A DNA stretch of 37,104 nt, taken from the IMG/VR virus record IMGVR_UViG_3300008470_000394, positions 1 through 37,104 of that record. One strand, written 5' to 3'. Both the position numbers and the translations under genes were made by a program. Shown here one piece after another: positions 22,327-31,354 of the stretch. This stretch comes from a virus. The notes under the pieces were generated by a model that made no database searches, was not told the DNA's origin, and worked only from the letters and a program-made list of their open reading frames with translations. Position 1 is the first letter of the stretch; every line of letters begins with the position of its first letter.

Positions 22327-22523
22327 AACTCCTTATTTTTCTTTTCTCTAATATAATGCCCTCTAACCACGTAAATCAATGAGCAAAGCGCCGTAATAGA
22401 CCCTAAGAAGTGAGACATTTCTCCAGTGATCACCATAGACCATAATTCGTCGCTGAAAACCGCTAAAACGGCAGCTATGACAGTTTTAGTCTCAGTGACT
22501 AAACCCCAAAAAATGTCTATCAT
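22323..22523 (-). CDS. Small membrane protein, holin-like
   Basis: This is a 66-residue protein with one or two hydrophobic stretches (about 6-22 and 36-52: FLGSITALCSLIYVVRGHY) and a basic tail (REKKNKEL). It overlaps both neighbours by ATGA junctions, upstream of the lysin candidate. It could be a second holin or an antiholin. Confidence 0.6.
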   Translation of the reverse strand: MIDIFWGLVTETKTVIAAVLAVFSDELWSMVITGEMSHFLGSITALCSLIYVVRGHYIREKKNKEL

Positions 22524-23050
22524 TCGGTTAACCCTTTAAAATAAATGATAGTATGTTTGTGTGTGTCGTGAATATTAACTGGCAAACCACTAGTAACCAT
22601 TAAAAGGTGATTATCAAAAGATGATAAATAACCTTCCTTTATAGCTGTTGTTTTAAAGTATTTCTTAGGTTCGTAGGACTCCCCGTCAGGCTTAAACATT
22701 TCCCTGTTTTCGTCATAGAAATATTCCAAGGCTTCTGATTGCTCGACAGGCTTTTGAGTTGATACATTGACAAAATCGCTACCTGTTGCGAAAGGTGGTT
22801 TTTCTGTTACTTGTGACACCCATACACCTTCTATCTGTAACTGTGTGATCATCGGTAAACTTATTTCTCTCTTTAATTGATTTGAATTCTGTTCCGTAGC
22901 TATTGTTCTACATAAGGTCACCCCATCGTCAAGCAAATATTCAACACATTGCATTGATAAAGACTTAACAAAAGGGTTTGAGATCTCTTCCTCAAAAACA
23001 TTCTTCTGAAAATCAAAATTCACCTTGTAATATTTTTGTATCTTTTTCAT
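22520..23050 (-). CDS. Tail-associated protein, unknown
   Basis: This is a 176-residue protein beginning MKKIQKYYKVNFDFQKN and strand-rich. It lies directly after the LRR-like fibre gene and before the lysis cassette, where fibre chaperones or cap proteins are frequent. It has no recognisable domain. Confidence 0.5.
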   Translation of the reverse strand: MKKIQKYYKVNFDFQKNVFEEEISNPFVKSLSMQCVEYLLDDGVTLCRTIATEQNSNQLKREISLPMITQLQIEGVWVSQVTEKPPFATGSDFVNVSTQKPVEQSEALEYFYDENREMFKPDGESYEPKKYFKTTAIKEGYLSSFDNHLLMVTSGLPVNIHDTHKHTIIYFKGLTE

Positions 23051-23051
23051 A

Positions 23052-25112
23052 TTAATTTACTCCTACAGACCATCCTGCGTTTATTAGTGTTATTACTGCC
23101 GCTAACCCATCAAAACCGCCACTCGTAGCGTCTGCCACTGCGTTTGATCCGTCAATCGTTATCGTCCCTGTTATGTATTGTGTGCTAAGCGCAGCTAAAT
23201 CTACTAGTATGTGATTAACTATATCCGACGTGTAATTATTAGACTGAAGATTTATAGAGTCTGGGAGCGTGTTAACTCCAGTAAACCCCGTAAAATTTAT
23301 ATAACCCATAACTGGGCAAGACTTTACATTTATTGCTGAAGGTCTAGAGGTTAACGCTGTATTGTATACCGATTTTAAAACTACAGAAGTAAGATCTGTA
23401 CATCCTGATATATTAAGACCTCCGTTAAGGTTCTGAAACCCTGATAAATCTAATGAAGTAGAGCCTGTAGACACGATAGAAGTGCTTGAAGGCATAAGAA
23501 ATTCGCTGCCATTAATAGGAAATAATATCTCAAAAGAAGCGCCTGTACTGCTAAATGATAGTTTAGTGGTAGGTATTAATAATTGCCTAGTCAGATCAAC
23601 GTTATTGTCTATCCCACATAATAAGAACTCTAAATTTGCGGGTCTACCTTGTATTAAAGTGTCTGAAATAGGCATTAATAAAGACGATAAAACAGTATTA
23701 CTTGTATATCTTAGTGTTACTCCTGACACCCATCCGGATACGGAAAGATCAACTATTGGTATTAAGCAATTGTTGCATATTTGGCTACCCAATACATTCG
23801 CACCGTAGATTATTGACGTCAAAGGGTTGTTATTTATAACTAAACTAAAGCCTTCTTTGATGTAATCTGAAACATTAAAAGCATCCACGTTTTGATATGA
23901 AAGGGTTATAGACGTGATGTTTTTCTTTTCTAACGTGTCAACAAGCAGGGTTGTTAAGTTGCCTTGGTTTGATAGTAACTGGCTTAATAGAATGTCGCAA
24001 TCTATGAATTTATATCCTGTAAAATCCGCTATAGTATCAGGAAGAGACGTATTTATTCCATTAATTAAAGTAAATGTAGTTGTTAATGGTGGTGGCAAAT
24101 CTAAGAATGATAAGTTAGAGTTGTTATCCCAGTGACATTCACCAACGAAATCAACAAAGCCAGACATATCTAAGGATAATATATCGTTACTCCCAAAATC
24201 AAGAAGTGTCACAGGGGCAATCACCATTAGAGGTAGGCTCAATATGGACAAGGTATTAAACTTTATAATTTTAATAGTGCCCCCTAAATGATACCAACCA
24301 GACATATTAAATTCAGTTACATTAGTGTTCCCAATAACCAACATATCACCATTTAGATCTAACTTATCAAAAGTTAACGCCCCCGATTTTTTACTTACGG
24401 GAAGCTTGAGATCTGTCATTTGCCTACCTATTCCGGAGGTAGCTTGTGTTGTTGATATGTCTAGATGATGCACCCCTTGAAGCATACTTATGTCTATGGC
24501 CCCCTTTATTGTGTTTCTAAATGACGCAATTGTTAATGATATGTCCTGAGTATTAACGCCAGCGTTGAATATTGGACGACCAGATGTTACTCCTGTGTTG
24601 TTGGTAAATAAAATATCAACTACACCGCCAAACATAACACCAAAAGAGGTAAAATCAATATCAGAATCCATTTCCTTGGCAATAAATGAATTCATTGAGA
24701 CATCATTTTCAAGAAGGGGAAACTTAACCCCTGAAAAATCATTATCCCAATCATTAATCCCGAAATTAAATGATGTACATCGAACTAAGTCAGATATTTC
24801 ATATCCGCTCATTCTTATTGGTACAGTTGGAACACCTGCGTCTACAGCCTCTTTTAATACAAAAGATGTTATTACATTACTATTAGTAAACTTAAAATCA
24901 AAAGAATGAGCGGTATTATCACCTGTTAAGTATGTTTGAGACTCAGATCCTATGAAAATTCTCTCAGTCTCTTTAGCTAAACCATCAACGTCTACCCTGT
25001 GAGCTGTATCTATTGTGGTTGGTAGTGTGCCTATGTAAGATATTAAAAAACCCTTTGCACCAAAAGAACTAACTTTGAAATGTTTACCTCTAGATCTTAT
25101 TCGCTGCCTCAT
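23052..25112 (-). CDS. Putative receptor-binding protein with leucine-rich-repeat-like solenoid
   Basis: This is a 686-residue protein. The first 40 residues are basic (MRQRIRSRGKHFKV) and probably anchor to the tail. Most of the rest is a repeated pattern such as LDLSGFQNLNGGLNISGCTDLTSVVL, LDISTTQATSGIG, LDFGSNDILSLDMSGF and LVINNNPLTSIIYG, with Asn, Ser and Leu at set spacing, as in BspA-type or other irregular leucine-rich repeats. The end (DATSGGFDGLAAVITLINAGWSVGVN) forms a capping motif seen in similar phage fibre proteins. It probably reads a host surface ligand. The exact fold needs modelling. Confidence 0.65.
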   Translation of the reverse strand: MRQRIRSRGKHFKVSSFGAKGFLISYIGTLPTTIDTAHRVDVDGLAKETERIFIGSESQTYLTGDNTAHSFDFKFTNSNVITSFVLKEAVDAGVPTVPIRMSGYEISDLVRCTSFNFGINDWDNDFSGVKFPLLENDVSMNSFIAKEMDSDIDFTSFGVMFGGVVDILFTNNTGVTSGRPIFNAGVNTQDISLTIASFRNTIKGAIDISMLQGVHHLDISTTQATSGIGRQMTDLKLPVSKKSGALTFDKLDLNGDMLVIGNTNVTEFNMSGWYHLGGTIKIIKFNTLSILSLPLMVIAPVTLLDFGSNDILSLDMSGFVDFVGECHWDNNSNLSFLDLPPPLTTTFTLINGINTSLPDTIADFTGYKFIDCDILLSQLLSNQGNLTTLLVDTLEKKNITSITLSYQNVDAFNVSDYIKEGFSLVINNNPLTSIIYGANVLGSQICNNCLIPIVDLSVSGWVSGVTLRYTSNTVLSSLLMPISDTLIQGRPANLEFLLCGIDNNVDLTRQLLIPTTKLSFSSTGASFEILFPINGSEFLMPSSTSIVSTGSTSLDLSGFQNLNGGLNISGCTDLTSVVLKSVYNTALTSRPSAINVKSCPVMGYINFTGFTGVNTLPDSINLQSNNYTSDIVNHILVDLAALSTQYITGTITIDGSNAVADATSGGFDGLAAVITLINAGWSVGVN

Positions 25113-25990
25113 TAGTTATAGTTTTCAACTAGATCAAACTTTATATCGGACCCGTTGTTGTTTACGAATAATTTATCTTTTGCGTTCGGTGTTGATGATA
25201 GGGAAATCAATCCGTTACCACTATTACCAACAAGACTACCTGAGGGAATCGATAAATTCCGAAAACCTGTAGCGTCCTGTTGAATGTCAAATTCACCATC
25301 TTTCCCATTAGCAGCAATAATACTCAAAACAACATCACCATTAAACACTGCTTTTATTTTTGGCTCATTATCAACGTCCCATATAAAAGCTCCTGAAATA
25401 GTACCTTTATCTATGTAAGGTGTCACTGTTGTCGTTGGTAGTGCTTGGTTAGTGAATGTTAAGCCGTCCCATATCAAGACCTGACCAATGGCTATTCCTG
25501 AAATCGAATAAGGTATAGGTTCGTAGATACGATCTACACGCCAACTATTAACCGCTATCTTGCTAACTTTTATATATTGATTTTGATTTGTTGACTCGTA
25601 AAAAGGAATTATATTCCCTTGTGAGTCTTGCAACACAACCCCAGAAGTACTTATTCTAGTTACGGATGCGGATGTTGAATTAACAAAAAAAACATCAGGA
25701 ACACCTGAAGCCGTGGTGTCAGGGAGCAAAACAATAAACTCACTTGACTGAGTGGCTATCATTGTTCTCTGGTTATCTATTAGTGACGGTTGATAAGTAA
25801 CGCCATTTAATATCTCTGCATTTGATAATTCTCTAAGATACTCAGAATCAGAAAGAAAATTAAGAGTAGAGTCTATTTGATTGAGGTTTCTTTCCCTGTG
25901 AAATGATGGGGTAATCTCTTTTAAGGTGTTATCGGGCAAAAATATATTTTGATCCTCGTCCTTTAGTTCGATTCTTGTCTTTTTAGCCAT
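25112..25990 (-). CDS. Putative tail fibre or fibre-linking protein
   Basis: This 292-residue protein has a charged N-terminus (MAKKTRIELKDEDQN) and a beta-rich body (GVTYQPSLIDNQRTM, SGIAIGQVLIWDGLTF). Its glycine/serine-rich C-terminal part resembles phage fibre shafts (SLVGNSGNGLISLSS, DKLFVNNNGSDIKFDLV). Start and stop codons are shared with both neighbours (TAATG twice), placing it in the tail tip/fibre module. It probably links the baseplate to the receptor-binding protein. Confidence 0.55.
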   Translation of the reverse strand: MAKKTRIELKDEDQNIFLPDNTLKEITPSFHRERNLNQIDSTLNFLSDSEYLRELSNAEILNGVTYQPSLIDNQRTMIATQSSEFIVLLPDTTASGVPDVFFVNSTSASVTRISTSGVVLQDSQGNIIPFYESTNQNQYIKVSKIAVNSWRVDRIYEPIPYSISGIAIGQVLIWDGLTFTNQALPTTTVTPYIDKGTISGAFIWDVDNEPKIKAVFNGDVVLSIIAANGKDGEFDIQQDATGFRNLSIPSGSLVGNSGNGLISLSSTPNAKDKLFVNNNGSDIKFDLVENYN

Positions 25991-26895
25991 TATCTTCTAA
26001 ATCTTTTTTTATAGTTCTTTTCTGAGTCTTCAGATTCTATTGTTAACAACCCGTTAGAATTATTACTGTTTAATGTTAATGATGGGTCGTTAATGATCAT
26101 TTTATATGCGCTTGTTTGATCTTGGTTAAACCTTAATAAATTATAGTCGAAAAGATCAAAAGAAGCTTCTATAATCATAGGGTATAACCTGTTCACCACC
26201 TTTGCAGGTAATAAATGTAATTCTATTTCATACACATTAAACACAAAAACCTCTCTCATTTTTGTTGTATTACTAGAAGATAAGAATGTTTCTTTGTTTT
26301 GGTTTGGTTTAATTCCTAAAATATTACCTTGTAACCTGAAATTATAGTGCTCCTCTATAGGCGACCCCGTTGAGTTGTAAACAAATTGTGGGTTGTCAAA
26401 CTGCCCCTTGTTTAAAAACCTAAACAATAGCGTGCCGTCGGCTCTATTTTCATTATATGGCACTGAGTTGTATGGGTGGTAAAGAATTGTTTGGTCAGGC
26501 TCATTTGAGAAGTCCGAAAACCTAAACTCAATCATATATTTACCAGTAGGGTAATCACTCCATAAAATTTCTGTTGTGCAATAATTATAAGCGCCGTCTA
26601 TAACAATGCTCTTTACCAATAAAAATTCTCCACCAGACAAAGATGCCCCTATTAGATAAAAATCACCAACGCCGTTTTGGAAAAACCTCGCTGTAAATCT
26701 TGATTTATCAGAAGACGCAATATTGGGTACTTCTGTATTAAAAACCATCTCTTCATAAGGAGGTTCTACATCACAAATACTAAATTCACTATCAACTTTA
26801 GGCATTGATACTAGCACACTAGGCGCATCAATACGATGCGCTATACCTGTGTTTGTCATCAAAACACCCCCTATTATGTTTTTAACTATTGTCAT
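25990..26895 (-). CDS. Tail tip / baseplate protein, unknown
   Basis: This is a 301-residue beta-rich protein with no family I recognise (MTIVKNIIGGVLMTNTGIAHR). The order, after the 846-residue protein and before the fibres, suits a distal tail component. ATGA overlap at its start and TAATG at its end point to coupled translation. Confidence 0.5.
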   Translation of the reverse strand: MTIVKNIIGGVLMTNTGIAHRIDAPSVLVSMPKVDSEFSICDVEPPYEEMVFNTEVPNIASSDKSRFTARFFQNGVGDFYLIGASLSGGEFLLVKSIVIDGAYNYCTTEILWSDYPTGKYMIEFRFSDFSNEPDQTILYHPYNSVPYNENRADGTLLFRFLNKGQFDNPQFVYNSTGSPIEEHYNFRLQGNILGIKPNQNKETFLSSSNTTKMREVFVFNVYEIELHLLPAKVVNRLYPMIIEASFDLFDYNLLRFNQDQTSAYKMIINDPSLTLNSNNSNGLLTIESEDSEKNYKKRFRR

Positions 26896-29432
26896 ATATC
26901 ATAACCGTTTGAGTATCCGTCCGAATAGGCCCCCGTTGATGGTGATAAATCAATGCCTCCCAATCTAAACGACAGGCTATTCGATACGGAACTATTAATG
27001 TAAGTTACATTTGTTCTGCATTCCATTACAAGATTTCCAGAATCTTCATAAAACAAAGGCAATGTGTCCCCTTCTAATGGTATTAATGGGCTTTCTGTGT
27101 TTGTTGTGAGCCTGTTGGTGAATATTTCATAAATACTGTAAGCACTTTCGTTTTTAGCAGATATCCTAGTGACAGCAAACCACTCCAACGGGTTAGGTAC
27201 ACCTGCTGCAGAGGGTGTAAAAGTTACTTTTATTTTTGTTTCTTCATTCTCTGATATAAATCCACTTAAATCTTGACCGTTTTCATTTGTTGTCTTCACG
27301 CTTGTTACTGACCACAAAGCAGGGGGGATACCCACCCTAGAAACTTCATCTTCATCGTAATCATATATCTTGAAATTCTGACTTAAATGGTAATATGTCG
27401 ATTCTATGCCGTCAGAAATAACATCTACAGCAATATTTAGCTTAACTTCATAGCTGTTTTTTTCCGAATAATTATTTGACTTTGTGTTGAAACCGTCATT
27501 TAATTGGTCGGAGTCTTGAAAATTCGTAGGTACATTATCTAAACTAGGAAGTGTTTTTATTTGTTGCCAATCTATCTTAAAAGGAACATTAAATTCGTAG
27601 TCAATTTTATCGGCTATCTCACTTACTGTTTGAACTTTGACCATCCAAAATTTATTATTATCTCCAGAAATTGGGAAGTTTCTGGAGATATCAGTGTCCA
27701 TATTTTGAACTATAGTATAATCAGTAATAATGCTGCCTAGATCTTTGTTAATATCTAATGAATTGGTGAAATCTATTTCATAACTAGATATTTCGAAATA
27801 ATCATCGGTTATAATAGGGAATGTTTTTGAAGAGTCTACAGCGATTAGGCCGACTCTAACTTTTCCAATCCTTATAGATTTATAAATATTTGTGTCTCCA
27901 TTAAATAGGTTTATTGAACTGTTTGTGGTTTTCTCAAGAGTGAAATTAACATAACAACCATCTTCGATCCATCCATTTATGTTTCCGTACGGTATACCGT
28001 CATTTGAGGTGTTGAATATATTTAATAAAGGTATATTTATCAACCCGTCAACATCTGTGTCAGTGGAGAATAATTGATAATCAACCAAAATGTTTGATTT
28101 ATCTCTTAATCTTATGTCTGCATTCGAGTCAGTAGAAGGCATTACTGAAAGCCCGTATTTTATACTGTCAGATAACAGTTCTTTTTGAGATTCTGAATAA
28201 TTAGTAGTGAAGTTTATCTTTATTATGTTTGATCCTATTAGTAAACAGCTAATATCTCCAAAAACATCTGTCCCTATGTTTGTTGTCCCTATTTGCAATT
28301 GAGTAACAGCTCTAACAAAAGTATCGTCAAAATCTAGTTGAGAGGTTGAGTAACTCCCGTTTTTAGGGAAAATAATATGCATAACACTAACAATCTGACC
28401 GTTTGAAAAAGTAAAGTCCTTAGATTGTATAGATATTTCGACTCTTGTTTTTGTGTTTGTAGATAAACTTGTCTTAGGTAGCCCAGTATCATCATCAGTG
28501 AATGAAAGAGATGATAAACTATAATTATTAGGGAACCCATTATAATTCTCACCATACCATCCGACAGAACCTAAAGATTCCGAAAAAGAGAACACTTTAG
28601 TACTGTTAGAATTGGAATAAACATCCCTAAATTCACAATTAAATATATACTTTGTTGACTCATCACCAAAATAAAGCGGTGGATTCACTATAGTTTCAGG
28701 ATTATAGTAATTATCATTTGAGTCAAATATTTGAGGTTGTATTACAACATTGCTTAATATCCTAAACACTTGTATTCCGTTTGATATTGTTGTAGTCGGG
28801 CAATCTCCTAACCCGTCATCATCTATAGTGATAACGAGGTCTGAGTAAGATATAAAAGAAACTCTTTTTCTTGATGAGTATCCATCATTAGAACCATTGA
28901 CAGACATATTTTGAAGAGTGGGTGTTAATTGATAAATATCCTCAATAAAGTAAGATCTATCGTTACCAGTCACAGAATCTGTATAATTCTCTGACGTTGA
29001 AGAGTTGGCAACAAAGTTATCTCTAAAAAACAAAGATCTTAATGGCGTTATGTTTACAATGTAAATCTCATTTGTCTCTAGTGATTTAATTAAAGAAGAA
29101 CCTGTGTAACTTATTTCGTTCTCAGAAACAAAAGAAACCGTCCCAATCTGTTTAAAAAGATTGTCTGCTGTTCCTGAGTTCGTCGCGCCGACAATAGTCA
29201 CATTGTCTCCTTCCTGAAATCCGTCATCAAAAAAAGACCCCCCGTCATCCCTGACTATATAAGCAAAGTCGTCTGTTATATGCCAAGATAGTTCTGGCAA
29301 ATACGTGATTGTTTCAATCTCTATAAAAAAAGAAAACAGTAAAGACTCATTTACATTTGCCACCAAGCTAGTAGATGATAATCCTCCGTGGTCAGGTGTC
29401 CAAGTTTTATTTTTTATTCTAGCGAAGCTCAT
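26892..29432 (-). CDS. Large tail tip protein, beta-rich
   Basis: This is an 846-residue protein, mainly beta, with many Asn/Asp/Ser turns and no motif pointing to an enzyme. Its size and place behind the tape measure and the 566-residue tail protein fit a tail-tip structural (Tal- or fibre-base-like) protein. It overlaps the small coiled-coil gene by 14 bases at its start. It starts MSFARIKNKTWTPDHGG. A fibre with host contact is possible. Confidence 0.5.
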   Translation of the reverse strand: MSFARIKNKTWTPDHGGLSSTSLVANVNESLLFSFFIEIETITYLPELSWHITDDFAYIVRDDGGSFFDDGFQEGDNVTIVGATNSGTADNLFKQIGTVSFVSENEISYTGSSLIKSLETNEIYIVNITPLRSLFFRDNFVANSSTSENYTDSVTGNDRSYFIEDIYQLTPTLQNMSVNGSNDGYSSRKRVSFISYSDLVITIDDDGLGDCPTTTISNGIQVFRILSNVVIQPQIFDSNDNYYNPETIVNPPLYFGDESTKYIFNCEFRDVYSNSNSTKVFSFSESLGSVGWYGENYNGFPNNYSLSSLSFTDDDTGLPKTSLSTNTKTRVEISIQSKDFTFSNGQIVSVMHIIFPKNGSYSTSQLDFDDTFVRAVTQLQIGTTNIGTDVFGDISCLLIGSNIIKINFTTNYSESQKELLSDSIKYGLSVMPSTDSNADIRLRDKSNILVDYQLFSTDTDVDGLINIPLLNIFNTSNDGIPYGNINGWIEDGCYVNFTLEKTTNSSINLFNGDTNIYKSIRIGKVRVGLIAVDSSKTFPIITDDYFEISSYEIDFTNSLDINKDLGSIITDYTIVQNMDTDISRNFPISGDNNKFWMVKVQTVSEIADKIDYEFNVPFKIDWQQIKTLPSLDNVPTNFQDSDQLNDGFNTKSNNYSEKNSYEVKLNIAVDVISDGIESTYYHLSQNFKIYDYDEDEVSRVGIPPALWSVTSVKTTNENGQDLSGFISENEETKIKVTFTPSAAGVPNPLEWFAVTRISAKNESAYSIYEIFTNRLTTNTESPLIPLEGDTLPLFYEDSGNLVMECRTNVTYINSSVSNSLSFRLGGIDLSPSTGAYSDGYSNGYDI

Positions 29433-29652
29433 CTTCCAATCTTTTCTTCAGTTTAATTAACTCTTCTTGTTTCCCTTTTTTATCCAAAGAAAGCATTAAT
29501 TTCATAGCAGAAGCTGCTTTTTTTGCTTTTTTGTTCAAAGGGTCTGACTCTGGAATACTTTTAGATATATCATTAATAGATTTATTTAATATGTTTGAAT
29601 ACCTGTTTATATCCTTTAACACTTTGTTTATCTCTGAATTTGTGCCTTGCAT
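29419..29652 (-). CDS. Small coiled-coil tail protein, unknown
   Basis: This is a 77-residue charged helix protein (MQGTNSEINKVLKDINRYSN to KRLEDELR), likely a coiled coil. It fits tightly between two large tail genes, starting 2 bases after one stop and overlapping the next start by 14 bases. It may be a tail assembly helper. Confidence 0.55.
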   Translation of the reverse strand: MQGTNSEINKVLKDINRYSNILNKSINDISKSIPESDPLNKKAKKAASAMKLMLSLDKKGKQEELIKLKKRLEDELR

Positions 29653-29653
29653 A

Positions 29654-31354
29654 TTACTCTTGCTCTACGTAGGTTTCTTTAAGTTTATTAGTGTAAGTTT
29701 TACTAATATAATACTCTATTTTAGCAAGGCTTAAGGATGGTGAATAATTAATCTTTAAAGCGGTGCATTCATCGCCATTTATGTTCGTAAATAATGGGTT
29801 ATCTAATAAAGATACATAATCTCCTAGTGTCATTGGTAAGTTGTCGTTTGCTTTGTTTATAAATTGCCCTTTCTTACCATCAACAACAAAACTCCTATAA
29901 GCATAATCTTTCAAGTAGATCTCTTTTGCTGTCCTGTCCCTGAATCCTGAAGGCAAAACAAAATGTTGCCCGTTGTTGGTTGTGTTTCCTTTCCATACAA
30001 TAGGTACACCCCATATTTCATCGCTTACCTTTATACACCCTATTGTCTTATTGAAATCAAAACTTAAAACATCTGACAACCCAAGGAATGACGAGAACTG
30101 ATTAAAAGCCTCTAATAAAGGGTTAACAGCCTCCTCTAGACCCGTCAACTCTGTTTTACTATTGCATATTTGAACACCTAAAAATATATCATTTAAGCCT
30201 TTTGGTATGGCTGTAGTTTCATTTTCAATGGTGGACTGTGTTAATATTTTGAATGACGTTCCTTTGTAGTTTATCCTTGTATATTCATTGTTTACATCAC
30301 CTTGATATTGTATTATCTTAACAGGCGTCAAGTCTTCTATGTTTGGGGACTCTTTCTCATCTAAAACGTCAGGCATCACATAATAGCTGCTACTCATCCA
30401 TATCTCGTGCCCTTCAGGATATATTAAAACGTTATTATTCTTGTCAATCTTAACCAAACTATTAGATTCCTTTAAAACAAACAAAAGCATCTCAGAAACC
30501 CTTATTTCATTATCTAAATCGTTAGGTAGTCCAGTATTGTAATTATCTTTAAATGAAGATAAGTAGCTAATGCTTTTAATATCATTAGTAGTCTGTATAG
30601 AGTTATAACCTAACTCCTTAAACACCACCTCTAATATCTCTATCGGTTTTATGTATTTTCTTGTTGTTGGTATAGGTAATACTAACCGTATAAATTCAGA
30701 AACCATCTTACTATAAGCTAGAACCATTCCTGCAAAAAGAGCCACGTTAAAAAGCAACATAGCTACAGCATATATTGCGGCAGACAACGACCCAAAAGCG
30801 CCAGAAGCTAGCGCAGAAACAAAACTGGCTATTTGCTGCCCTAGATTCTGAGCTGTCCTAACTAGCTCGATCGTCATCATAACAATCATCATACCTGCCA
30901 TAAATATTTCTGATTGCTGGTTGACCCTAACTACAGCAACGGAAACATCATAAGAAGGGAACACTAGTGTTTGATCAAAGAAATCGAATGTCAACACTCT
31001 TATTTTGTCTTCAAAATCTTGTATGTTTTTATCTGAAATTATTGCACACCTTACTTTTGTCTCGTCTATTATTAAGAAGTTTTTAGATAGATCGATTAAT
31101 AATGGCAGTGTAACAATGTCATTATTTGACTGTATTGTTAATGTCAACCCTATCCTTTGTAAGATGTCACCATTGTTATAATGCTGTATAATAAAGTCTG
31201 CCGATTTATTAAGAAAGGTTAATTGATCAATTCCCAAAACTGCCTGTGGCTGAGACTTTCCAAAGTCCGCAGTCAAGTCTATGTTAGGGAATTCTAACGT
31301 ATCTGCTGGTTCATTCAGCCCGTCAATATCTAAAGAAAATAATAACTCGTCCAT
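29654..31354 (-). CDS. Tail tip protein with a hydrophobic central segment
   Basis: This 566-residue protein starts at the ATG at 31354, coupled to the tape measure stop by TGATG; GTG at 31357 is an alternative. The first 130 residues and the C-terminal half are beta-rich. Residues about 151-229 are strongly hydrophobic with two or three helices (MAGMMIVMMTIELV, LSAAIYAVAMLLFNVALFAGMVLAY), which is unusual in a virion tail protein. By order it would be a distal tail or baseplate hub protein. The hydrophobic part could insert into the host membrane during DNA delivery. No family is recognised. Confidence 0.55.
   Translation of the reverse strand: MDELLFSLDIDGLNEPADTLEFPNIDLTADFGKSQPQAVLGIDQLTFLNKSADFIIQHYNNGDILQRIGLTLTIQSNNDIVTLPLLIDLSKNFLIIDETKVRCAIISDKNIQDFEDKIRVLTFDFFDQTLVFPSYDVSVAVVRVNQQSEIFMAGMMIVMMTIELVRTAQNLGQQIASFVSALASGAFGSLSAAIYAVAMLLFNVALFAGMVLAYSKMVSEFIRLVLPIPTTRKYIKPIEILEVVFKELGYNSIQTTNDIKSISYLSSFKDNYNTGLPNDLDNEIRVSEMLLFVLKESNSLVKIDKNNNVLIYPEGHEIWMSSSYYVMPDVLDEKESPNIEDLTPVKIIQYQGDVNNEYTRINYKGTSFKILTQSTIENETTAIPKGLNDIFLGVQICNSKTELTGLEEAVNPLLEAFNQFSSFLGLSDVLSFDFNKTIGCIKVSDEIWGVPIVWKGNTTNNGQHFVLPSGFRDRTAKEIYLKDYAYRSFVVDGKKGQFINKANDNLPMTLGDYVSLLDNPLFTNINGDECTALKINYSPSLSLAKIEYYISKTYTNKLKETYVEQE

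Noticed and set aside
23052-25112. Diversity-generating retroelement target in the fibre gene
   Set aside because: No reverse transcriptase gene and no template repeat were found in the window.
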